NCBI RefSeq assembly: GCF_963678975.1
Contig: NC_089280.1
Coordinates: 16,280,780-16,344,779 of the forward strand
DNA: 64,000 nt
Source of the DNA: Dysidea avara
Lineage: Eukaryota; Porifera; Demospongiae; Dictyoceratida; Dysideidae
Reading direction: 5' to 3'
Below, one piece after another: positions 22,451-32,441 of this stretch. The position numbers were made by a program, and so were the translations under genes. Position 1 is the first letter of the stretch, and each line of letters starts with the position of its first letter. The notes under the pieces are model-generated. The model made no database searches and was not told the origin of the DNA. It worked only from the letters and a program-made list of their open reading frames with translations.

Positions 22451-24750
22451 TTTGTTTACAGCAGAAACCTATTAAATATATCATTTAGTTTGGCATCACA
22501 AAAATGAGTGAGTAACAACATGTTGTATACAGCACAATGTTTAACAACATGGAACTTGCATGCATCTGTCAGGGAGTGAGGACAAGAGCCTTTTTGAGAT
22601 GAAACATTCCAATTTGACAAATCATTATCTTCTCTGGTGAATAAGGCAACAACTTGAAACTTAGTCAACTTAATGCTGCAGCTGCATAGCACAATAACAC
22701 AACAGAGACAAGTGGTTTCATTCATATGGCATAAGTTTACCAAACTTGGAAAGACTATAAGCCTGGTTTTGTCAGAACAGGTCACATAACGTTTTGATTG
22801 TTCATCAGTCATTCCTTTTCTGTCAATGAATTCATATCTGTATGTGTAGCCCCACTAGTTAGCTGTTTCACAGGGGCTATACAATTATAACTAATTCTCT
22901 ATCGCATTATTATACTACTTTGTACATGAATGATGCAATCTGCTGAGTTTTGAACCATCAAACTATCCATGGTCTCAAACAGCGGCTGGAGGCTGTGTCC
23001 CCAGACCCCTACTTCTGGTAGCTCAATACTGCAACCCCCTTTTAAAAATCCTTAATATGTTCCTACTACTGGTGATAGAAGATTGTTTATTAGGTCAGAC
23101 GTTTATTCTTTGAGAAGACTAACTAGTAGAGTGGCTAAGTGAAAAATTGTTCACTTTTTGATAAAATCACCAAACTTGGTACAACATTTGCTTAATTCAT
23201 ATTAGATATGGTGCCATTAAAATTTCCAACCATATCATGCTCAAAGAACCTGAAAAGTAAAATCAATAGAAAATGTATTGGGAAACCATAAAAGTGCTCT
23301 GAGCTGGCTCAGTTTGAAACTTTGCATCTGAATAGACAAGCAAGAAATGGTCTCATCCAAAAGCTGAGGTGTCCATCCAGGTCATTAGCTTGCCATGTTA
23401 AGAAGCATGGAGAATCATGGTATATGAAGCCATAGATGTGCAAGGTATTATTTCTACTGGATTGTACCTGTACTTTTAATACTGAAACATTAGAAGTGTT
23501 TAAAAACAGGTTAGTCAATTTATCACATTTCGCAAAATTTTCTGATTAGACTTATAAATTTGAGATACATTCATGCTATTTAAGCAAAACTCCAAAAATT
23601 GAATGAACTTGTATGGTTTCCGGACCAGCTAGAAATGAGCTTATGAAGTTTCAAAACATGCCCTAAGGCAATGATTCAAATGATTTAGTATACCTTACTG
23701 AACTTCCACAGAAAATTTGGTGCTTTATCACAAAGTGAACGATTTCATCAAAATTTGTTGGTATTTTTTTGTACAGTGACATCATGAGCGGTGATGCAAA
23801 AAGTGCATGACTTATGGTCCCTTATGTTAATTGCAAAAAATTGGTCAAAAGGTTTATGTTTACACACAAAATGCACCAAAATTAATGAGTAAGTTTATGG
23901 GGAGAATCAATTGCATTTTGAAAGAAGTAAGTCTATTACATTTTCTTAGTCCATAGGAATGTAGTACATAAACACCACCAGACCACATTTTATACCACTG
24001 GGACATTTACTTGGCATATGATCATGAATTACTAACTGCAGAATTCTTCTAGTAAATATTGAACATCACTCAATTTTAATGTAGTTTGTTGCATGGAACA
24101 AAGGTTAACAGGCTGGGTGAGTTGCCTGCATGCACCATCAAGTGTGACCATGGTTGCATGAGTGCAAATCATAATTAGATTCAACAATCTTATTCAGGTC
24201 AGGCTTTGTTCATCGTTATTGTTACTGTCGCGTTATGCTTGTTTGGTGCTTAAACAGAATTGTTGAAGCCTCAGACAATAAAGGACCTATAAACCTAAAG
24301 TAGCAATGCCAAAATTTCCCACCTACTGGCAACTAAGGTAGGTGCAAATTTATGAACTATTAAATCTTATATCTATCCAGTCCAAAGCTGTTTGTGTTAT
24401 CACTAAATTCTATCTGTCATAAAAATTGACTGAATGTGCTAATCTTTGTTGCAATTGTATATTTGGAATGTTGTTGTTGCTGAAGGCATGTTGTAGTTGT
24501 TTGTGTACAGTAAAGTTCAATTTGTGCAGCGTTTGTTGTATAATGTTTATTGTGACTGAATTTTTGTATTGATACTTGCAGCTAAATCTGTTTTACGTGT
24601 GAGCAAGTGTTTGCAATTCAGCACATGTGGTGTTGTAATTTTAGATGTACGCAATGTCAGGTGTCAGCACAAAGTAATGCTGGATGCATCTACTATGTAT
24701 AGGTAAAGTTAACTGTGATAGTGACAATTCATGCCCATTGCATACCCAGG
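22451..24750. other. Intergenic with a possible ~610-bp inverted-repeat element
   Basis: No gene is recognised. A 118-codon minus-strand frame (22456-22812) is Cys-rich but has no family signature. GTTCACTTTTTGATAAAATC at 23148 recurs inverted near 23715-23750 (TTTATCACAAAGTGAAC) and in direct orientation at 28331. This suggests a DNA element with roughly 35-base inverted ends at about 23145-23755, with precise borders not found. Confidence 0.35.
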
Positions 24751-24763
24751 CTGGTACGTCCTA

Positions 24764-26310
24764 CCTCAGCTGCTGTACTTCCCCCACAAAGTTGTATGTA
24801 TATGTATGTATGTGTGCCTGTAGTACTCTGTATAACTTGTCTGTAAAGTGATGTGTCATTGTAATCTGTTGTGGTCACATGCCATGATGCCATGATGTCA
24901 TAGAGCTTGGTAAGGGTGATTTGGGTAGGAAAACACGCCATAATGTGCTGTAGTATGTTTGCTTGTACTCAAGGTAACATTTTAAGGTTGGATGCAAAGA
25001 TTTGGAATCCAGGGTTTGCGGTTTCTTTGGCACTTATAATAATTGCCAATAAATCATGAGCTGCCTGGGAATCAGTGTTGGGAAAAGTTACTTTGTAAAA
25101 GTAACTAGTTACATATTACATATTACTTGCAACTGAACTATTTAGTTATAGTTACATATTACCCGTAAAATAAAGTAACTGTAATAATATTACATATTAT
25201 ATTACTTTGGGTCCACAGCCTTATACTGTCACGTGTGAAACTACTACCTTATCACGTGACATGATTGCGTTGTTGGACAATGTGCAAATCTTGGTTATAA
25301 GTATAAGAAGCTGGTGAATAAGCTTCATTCAGCAGGCTTCATTAGTGGCTAGGCGTTACTCAGTGGATTACTACCGAGATTAGTAATTTCGTTAATTGTA
25401 GTAATAATATTTTGTTACTTGTAGTAATAATATTACATAATATTAGATTCATTACAGTAACTATATTACTTAGGTAACACGTTACATTTGTAAGTAAAGT
25501 AACTTGAGTTATATTACCTTTTTTTATAGAGTATTTCGTTATATTACTTAGTTACCACAAAAGTAATAATATTACGTAACGCGTTACATAAGTAGCACGT
25601 TACTCCCAACACTGCTGGGAATTGAGTCGCTGTCTGGTTTATTTCTCTTCATTTTCAACGTAACTCCCTGCTGTACTTCAATCTTCTTGTGTGCGCCTAA
25701 TAGGATTGTTAAGAAACATGAATGTAGCACGATAGCTGTACACCTTACAATTAACAAAGAAAATTTTAATATGAACAAAAAGAGTTCATCAGGCTTCAGA
25801 ATTTTACAAAAGGTAGTTAACAAGCTGAATGACCGAAGCCCATTCATGTATATATATCTACATATGTAGCTCTCCATCATAACCATTTAAAATCTTCTTG
25901 TAACCACATGCAGTGAGCCCCTTGGCCATAATATAAATGGTATATATTGATTGGCTAATCTAACACACAAGATTTTGACTGGTTGTGACGGTGAGCTATA
26001 CATACATAGTTATGTACATAACTTACTAGCATGCAATTAATGTAGTTTATTAAACTAAAAATATTTTACAACAAATTGGCTCCTCACTATAAAATATCAT
26101 GTTGTTATTGCTTGCACCATGCACTTAAAATAGAAGTTGCTATTTCACCACAAGCCTTTTATATAAACATTTCCTTTATGGTTTCCTGCATCTTGGTGTA
26201 AACAGTATAGTTTCTTAATAAGGTGCTAGTTTAAGGAAAAACATATCAAAAACATACAAAACAGGAAAGTCAAGAATATTAAAAGATATGATTAAGTTAT
26301 TTGGACAAAC
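24764..26310. repeat. Tandem duplication, copy 1 (contains hAT-type insert)
   Basis: 24764-25072 plus 25615-26310 is repeated in the same orientation at 26511-27492 with moderate divergence. Both start CAGCTGCTGTAC and end near GATTAAGTTATTTGGACAAA. The length difference is almost entirely the 542-bp insert at 25073-25614. The duplicated sequence itself has no recognisable gene. Confidence 0.8.
25065..25622. mobile_element. hAT-type non-autonomous element with 8-bp target duplication
   Basis: Element 25073-25614 starts CAGTGTTGGGAAAAGTTACT and ends with the matching complement (AGTAGCACGTTACTCCCAACACTG region). CTGGGAAT is present on both sides (25065-25072, 25615-25622). The internal sequence is a string of GTTAC/TAATATTAC variations. 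CAGTGTTGGGA termini with 8-bp duplications are typical of a widespread hAT MITE group. The homologous stretch near 26787-26800 in the second tandem copy has one CTGGGAAT and no insert. Confidence 0.9.
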
Positions 26311-26510
26311 AAGACAAACACTTAATATACTAAAAGGTTCATGAACTGACTATAGTAGCATCTTATCAGGTGGCTAATACTATAAGAATTAGGATTGCGG
26401 CTTAATACAACCTGATCATATCTGTGCATTAACAGAATGAGACAACTATACAAAATACAAATCTAGAATCAGAAAGGTTATTGTCTCTAGCATTATTGCA
26501 TTAACAACAT

Positions 26511-27492
26511 CAGCTGCTGTACCTCCCCCACAGAGTTGCATGTATATGTACATATGTATGCCTGTAATACTCTGTATAACTTGTGTGTAAGTGATGTGTC
26601 ATTGTAATCTGTTGTGGTCACATGCCATGATGTCAGAGAGCTTGGTAAGGGTGGTTTGGGTAGGAAAATATTCCACAATGCGCTGTAGTATATCTGCGTG
26701 TCAAGGTAACACTTTAAGGTTGGGCACAAAAGATTTGGATTCCAGGGTTTGCGGAACTTATAATAATTGCCAATCAATCATAAGCTCAGTGCCTGGGAAT
26801 TGAGTCACTGCCTGGTCTATTTTTCTGCAGTTTCAATGTAACTCCCTGCTATACTTCAACCTTCTTGTGTGTGCCTAATAAGATTGTTAAGAAACATGAA
26901 TGTAGTACGATAGCTGTACCACTTACAATTAACAAGGAAAATTTTAATGTGAACAGAAAGAGTTTATTAGACTTTAGAATTGACAGTTAACAAGCTGAAT
27001 GATAGAAGTCCATGCAGATGAGGTCACGTATGTATAGCTACATATGTAGCTCCCCATCATAACCAGTTAAAATCTTCTCGTAACCGCATTTGGTGAACCC
27101 CTTGGCCATAACATAAATGGTATATATTGATTGGCTAATCTAACATAGAAGATTTTGACTGGTTGTGATGCATGGTGAGCTATGCATACATAGTTATGTA
27201 CATGACTGACTAGCATGCAATTAATGTAGTTAACTAAACTAAAAATATTTTCCAACAAATTAGCTCCTCACTATAAAATATCCTGTTGCTATTGCTTGCA
27301 CCATGCACTTAAAATAAAAGTTGCTATTGCACCACAAACCTTTCATATAAACATTTCCTTAATGGTTTCCTGCATCTTGGTATAAACAATATAGTTTCTT
27401 CATAAGGTGCCAGTTTAAGGAAAAACATCAAAAACATACAAAACAGGAAAGTCAACAATATTAAAAGATATGATTAAGTTATTTGGACAAAC
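26511..27492. repeat. Tandem duplication, copy 2 (empty site)
   Basis: Direct repeat of 24764-26310 without the hAT-type insert. The pre-insertion sequence GTGCCTGGGAATTGAGTCA is preserved near 26790. No gene recognised. Confidence 0.8.
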
Positions 27493-28500
27493 ATTGTGGG
27501 GGCATATTCTCAGACTCCCAAGATAAGCATGCTTTGCTTGTTGAATATGCTTTACACACTGTGCAAATAGTTTTAACCAGTTCTCGTGCATGCTTCTTAG
27601 CTTCTTCACTTAAATATTTATTGCCATATCAATAATCATGCTTTGAAAGAGACATGATCTGAAAGAGCCAGTTCCCAAATGTAGACATTCCAATTACAAT
27701 TCTGGACGGATCAGTGGTCAGATTTCAGTGCTGTATCAATAAAGCTATATTGTGTGCACATGCATGGAACATCCCCCATGCCAGACTGATGTTTCTGGAA
27801 TGTGCCAACAAGGTTTTACACATTTAGTAGATCTATAGGGTATGCTGACTGAGGCTACCCATAAATTAACTGCTAATCATGAGACCGTTTGCCCAGGTGG
27901 CTCATAATTAACTATCTACATGGGAATGTGGGAAAAGCCACTAAATGATTTGGCTTACTGTATAACAACCAGCAGTTGGCATATTCTCTCTTCGTTCGAA
28001 AATTTCCATCAGTGTAAAAGAAAGTTAGCAAATTTTAGTGTTTCCATTAATCCCATCCATTTTATCACTGTTTGTACCAGAAGGTACACTGTGTTGTTAT
28101 GCTGATTTGTGACCAATATAGTGTACAACAACAGGTGAGAGGATTCATGATCAGGCAACTGACCATGCAGCTATTAATCTCACTGCAGGTTAGATACAGG
28201 TAATCTCATTCAGACATGAAAGAATTTAGTCACAATCTGATCAAACTTCTTCAATGTGGTCATAAATACAATGCATGTAGCATACATACCTGCCACACCA
28301 CAGTAGTCCAGCGCCCAAGCCACAAAACCGTTCACTTTTTGATAAAAGCACCAAATTTCTTATGGGATTTGTAGCACGTGTACTAAGTGATTTTAGACTA
28401 CAACAAGTTTGATACTGAAATTTGATTGGCTGAAAACGTGGTCTCTAAATCTCGTAGAGCCACGGTCATGTCCAATAGAGACCACGCTCTGAGGCGATAC
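27493..28500. other. Intergenic, no gene recognised
   Basis: Short frames only. Near 28427-28495 a small inverted repeat GTGGTCTCTA/TAGAGACCAC is present. Nothing else with clear structure was seen. Confidence 0.4.
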
Positions 28501-28511
28501 GAAACACGATA

Positions 28512-28873
28512 ATTACGCGCCTGTAACATTGGCAACGCATGGGCGTTTAAATGGCTAGTAACAGCCCTACTGAATTAGAGGGAGGTATAATGGGCTTGTT
28601 TGTACTAATCAACACTACATTACTTGCTTACAAGCAGCTGTCGGGGCACAACAACAGCAACAATGAGTTGTAGTCCAGTCGCTGAGTCCAGTACTTCGAT
28701 ACATAGCACGCGCCTGTAACATTGGCAACGCATGGGCGTTTAAACGGGTAGCAACAGCCACGCTGAGGTCCCGCCATGTAGGGAGGTGTAGAGGGCTTGT
28801 TTCTAGCAATTAGCCATACATTTCCCATTTACAAGCAGCTGTCAACTCAAGGTACAATAACGAGTTGTAGTCT
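28512..28873. repeat. Two-unit tandem duplication, period about 194 bp
   Basis: CGCGCCTGTAACATTGGCAA occurs at about 28516 and again at about 28710. The following ~165 bases (including GGGCTTGTTT, ACAAGCAGCTGTC and AACGAGTTGTAGTC-like blocks) are repeated with roughly 85% similarity. No coding content recognised. It directly abuts the palindrome at 28872. Confidence 0.7.
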
Positions 28874-29033
28874 AAATAAGTTAGACGTCAAGAACCACTG
28901 GGTTCTACGGGATTTAGAAAACCCTCAGGCCCTTAGTAGCGCCCTCGCTGCGCTCTGGCGCTACAGCCCAGGGCCTTCGAGTTTTCTAAATCCCGTAGAA
29001 CCCTGGTTCTTGACGTCTAACTATTATTTAGAA
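28872..29033. mobile_element. Large GC-rich palindrome, possible foldback element
   Basis: Arms of roughly 60 bases, beginning GTTAGACGTCAAGAACC at 28880 and ending with the complement at 29021, enclose a short GC-rich loop (GCGCCCTCGCTGCGCTCTGGCGC). The pairing extends outward through CTAAATAA/TTATTTAG after a 2-base bulge. Mismatches are few. No unambiguous target duplication was found, so its nature as a mobile element is inferred from the resemblance to the hairpin at 10879. Confidence 0.6.
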
Positions 29034-29660
29034 GGGGAGGCATGTAAAAAGTCCTTTGGAACCCTAGTTTTTGGACCTTGACAACAAAACTATTTGTTTA
29101 CATGGAAAACATGTAATCAAGTGTAAAGGCTGGATCTATAGGATTAGACCAGTACAAAGCCTGCAGCTGCGATTAAAATGCCACATGAAACAAATTGTTT
29201 TCTCAGCCTGGCAGTAAACAAAATGACTGAAAATGCTATAATAATAATAATAATTATACAACCAAGTACTAAGAATAATACGAAACGCGGTTAAAATTAC
29301 GTCATAAATAAATAATTAAATAAATAAATAATAATTAATGTTTGAGAAAACTACGAGGCCTAGAGACATGAACCAACCGGGGATAGATTCGCCTGTGAAT
29401 GAAGGCACAAACGTATAATCGTCGCTCCTGTTTGTGCTGATGACTTGACCATACGTGTAATTCTATATAACGCCCAGTACCACACCCTTGCTTACTTACT
29501 TACATATTGCGCGAAGAAGATTAGTGATGCCCGTGCAGGAGAGCCAGAAGCCACCTGTGTAAACAAGAAGATTACAAGTAAGTTTTTATGTTTGTAACAT
29601 CTCAAGTCTCCATGCCAGCTGCCAGTGGATTCATTCACGTAAATAAACAATACAAGAAAA
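29034..29660. other. Intergenic with simple repeats
   Basis: ATAATAATAATAATTAT near 29239 and (AAAT)n near 29305-29335. A sequence GAGAGCCAGAAGCCACCTGTG with a following GTAAGTTTTTATG (29578 onward) could be an exon end and splice donor, but no coding frame supports it. Confidence 0.3.
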
Positions 29661-30135
29661 CATTAAACCGAGGGGTCCGACACGAAGACCTTAGATTCAA
29701 TATTTGTAAAACTTTAGTAGGGATTTGGGATTTTGACCAGGATTTAATGTATTTCAAATATTTTGAAATACATTGAAATAAACCACTACAATTGTGCAAA
29801 GTATTTAATTACAGAATAGCAGTGCAAGATCTACTAAATTTGAAGAATTCTGAATTATATTTTGGCTTTTTCTTCTATATCTGTTTAACATTATGAATAT
29901 TCTATTAGAATAGTTTCAACTGCTGCAGTTGACTGCTCTATTAGAGTATCTCGATCTTGTACAAAGAATAAACGGAGAATTGAGGAATAAAATACAAAAA
30001 AATACGGAATTTCAGGAAATTTAAAGATATAAAAATTCGTTCAGTCTTAGAGATTTAAAGGATTTTATCCAAGATTTAAGGATTTGAATCCTACTTAATG
30101 CTAGATTCCATACGTGTCGGACCCCTGCATTAAAC
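29661..30135. mobile_element. hAT-type MITE with 8-bp target duplication
   Basis: Element 29669-30127 has ends CGAGGGGTCCGACACG on the left and the complement of CAGGGGTCCGACACG on the right. CATTAAAC stands on both sides (29661-29668, 30128-30135). It carries one copy of the shared motif TGACTGCTCTATTAGAG followed by TATCTCGATCTT at 29930-29958. Confidence 0.85.
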
Positions 30136-30139
30136 TGAC

Positions 30140-30800
30140 ATATGCCACACTCTTTACAATAAGCTTACAGTATACAAGTAAACAATTTTGTCTTGTGCAG
30201 CTGGCATGGCGAACTTTCTTTGTGTTGGTGTCAGGCAATTCAATACGTGCTTAATCTTTTTTGCCTTCACCTGGCGTAGCTACTAGGCTTGGCTGTCTTC
30301 CTTTATCTGGTTCATCTGGCTTGCATACGCCTACAGCATTGTGTAGCTATCTCCTGAAAGTTGTGTATGCATAACTATAGTGTGTCACCCATCACTGTGC
30401 CATTGCTACATCACTGATGAACCTTACTTAGCTCTAGTTGATGTTGATATGCATTGCTGTATATTGGCTAATAATTTTTATCTGCATGGTGATGTTGCCT
30501 ATAATGTATTGCTGCATACAATACTGCAATAATGTATAGTTCTCTCCTGTATGTTTTGTATACATATACTTTGTACACATCACTGTGCCATTTATACCAC
30601 ACCAATGATGTACTGGCACTTAGCTACTGGTGGCCTTTAGTTACGATGCCACTATTGTGTTATATCTGTCACTACTGTGACATATTGAGTTGATTTGGGG
30701 ATAATGCATTCACCACCTAATAGCCTCACTGGGGGGCTGTCACGTTGGTGTATGTACTTGGTTGTATGTGACGCGGTCCTAGTAATAATAATAATAATAA
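30140..30800. other. Intergenic, ends in an (AAT)n microsatellite
   Basis: No gene recognised. Two short degenerate direct repeats contain CATCACTGTGCCATT (near 30390 and 30582). (AAT)n runs from about 30781 to 30806, exactly up to the ATG of the next repeat. Confidence 0.4.
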
Positions 30801-30806
30801 TAATAA

Positions 30807-31055
30807 TGGCTCGACGTGCTCGTAATCGGGATAATCAGGCTCGGATCAGGGTTATCATGTTTCGATCGATATCTACCCGAAGAATTGACTAAGGCAACAT
30901 ACTGCAGTGGCTGTATTCCTAGTCTAACATGTAACAGCAGTTAGCTAGCAGATTATTTTGTATGTTACATTGGCCCACCCTACTATTGTGTGCGCAATAC
31001 TATATACAGCTAGCTACGTATAACAGTTAGCTATGTACTCACCGAACTGAAACTG
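30807..31055 (+). repeat. Repeat with conserved small 5' ORF (inverted copy of 10557-10807)
   Basis: Opens with ATG and MARRARNRDNQARIRV directly after the (AAT)n tract. Homology with 10557-10807 stops sharply at that ATG. A short indel after codon 16 shifts the frame relative to the other copy, so at least one of the two is not coding. The ~190 bases that follow, including the GCCCACCCTACTATTGTG block, are non-coding in both copies. Confidence 0.55.
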
Positions 31056-31204
31056 ATCCGAGAGTTCACCAACTGCTTCGAAATCTCGTACACCTTCAAT
31101 GAAATCTTGTCTGAAATATGAAATCTTATAGGCTATGTTCTTATCGTGATTCTGATTCTATAGCTACTCGTTCTGGTACCGTAGCTTACTTTCAACTGCT
31201 CCTT

Positions 31205-31960
31205 CACAAAAGTAAGAATGAAATCCGATGTTCCGCTCCGCTTCGGATTTGTATTAAGCGAGTTGTGGAAGCCGCACAAAACCAGGAGTTGTGGGAAAGA
31301 AGCCGCACAAAACCAGGAGGGAATCCATGCAAACTGCTGAAAAGTAAGAATAAAATCCGATGTTCCACTCCACTTCGGATTTGAGTTGTGGAAGCCAAAT
31401 AAAACCAGGAGCTGTAGGAAAGAAGCCGCACAAAATCAGGAGACTGCTCCTGCACAACAGTAAGGATGAAATCCTATGTCCCGCTCCGCTTCGGATTTGT
31501 ATAGTAAGCGAGTTGTGGAAGCCAAACAAAACCAGGAGCTGTAGGAAAGAAGCCGCACAAAACCAGGAGACATACAGAGAATCCATACAAAACCAGGAGC
31601 TGTAGGAAAGAAGCCGCACAAAACCAGGAGAGAATCCATGCAAACTGCTGAAAAATAAGAATGAAATCCGATGTTCCGCTCCGCTTTGGATTTGAGTTGT
31701 GGAAGCCAAATAAAACCAGGAGCTGTAGGAAAGAAGCCACACAAAAGCAGGAGACATATAGGGAATCCATACAAAACCAGGAGCTGTAGGAAAGAAGCCA
31801 CACAAAATCAGGAGAATCCATGTAAACTGCTCCTGCACAACAGTATAAGGATGAAATCCTATGTTCCGCTCCACTTTGGATTTGTATAGTAAGCGAGTTG
31901 TGGAAGCCAAACAAAACCAGGAGCTGTAGGAAAGAAGCCGCACAAAACCAGGAGACATAT
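31205..31960. repeat. Higher-order minisatellite
   Basis: A ~30-base submotif, with key bases AAACCAGGAGCTGTAGGAAA followed by GAAGCCGCACA, recurs about ten times, and is grouped into five larger units that each begin with a GTAAGAATGAAATCC-type block (about 31211, 31339, 31459, 31644, 31836; spacing roughly 120-190). The array lacks stop codons in several frames on both strands, giving apparent open frames of up to 245 codons on the minus strand with repeated FFPTAPGFV. I regard these as by-products of the repeat and not as genes. Confidence 0.8.
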
Positions 31961-32023
31961 AAAATCTGTCATGAAAGCATACAAAAAACAAAGGAGGTTG
32001 CTTTATACTGAAGTTCGTTGCTG

Positions 32024-32413
32024 TTAGGCCAATGAAACTTGATTACCAGTTTCTCGCTCAGATTTTTGAAAATTTGATGCGGGCGGGCGGTTATTATTCA
32101 TTATTCATTATTTTCCAAAAGCACAACACACATCTCAAACATGAAAATTTCTGCCAAAAGGCAGTGAGATCTACATTGATTACTCTTCAGTTGCATTAAA
32201 TAGCTAAAATACGTTACTAGAATATTCAGCTATTTCTGTAACTCCTAAACAAGTGATTTTTCATTGGAGTATGGCTGATTGCTCTATTAAAATAAAAGTG
32301 ACTGTTCTATTAGAGTATTTCGATGTGAAATACCAATAATGAAATTCCATGCGGGTGTATCAAAAGCATGCGGGCGATGACGCGAAACTGCTAATCAAGT
32401 TTCATTGGCCTTA
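32024..32413. mobile_element. Tourist-like MITE 2 (GGCCAATG family)
   Basis: Element 32027-32410 starts GGCCAATGAAACTTGATTAC, ends with the complement, and is flanked by TTA on both sides. It contains TTATTCATTATTCATTATT and degenerate copies of the shared TGACTGCT module (32276-32327). It is the same family as 56697-57070 in opposite orientation. It lies just upstream of the transposase-like gene that starts at 32442. Confidence 0.85.
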
Positions 32414-32441
32414 TATAGATTGTTTGCCTTGACTTTGAGGA

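Noticed and set aside
31205-31960. CRISPR-like array
   Set aside because: The spacing is irregular, the units are long and degenerate, there are no unique equal-length spacers, and the context is eukaryotic.
31254-31991. Minus-strand open frame of 245 codons with FFPTAPGFV repeats
   Set aside because: It lies wholly within the minisatellite, where both strands are open in more than one frame. No homology or splice context is visible.
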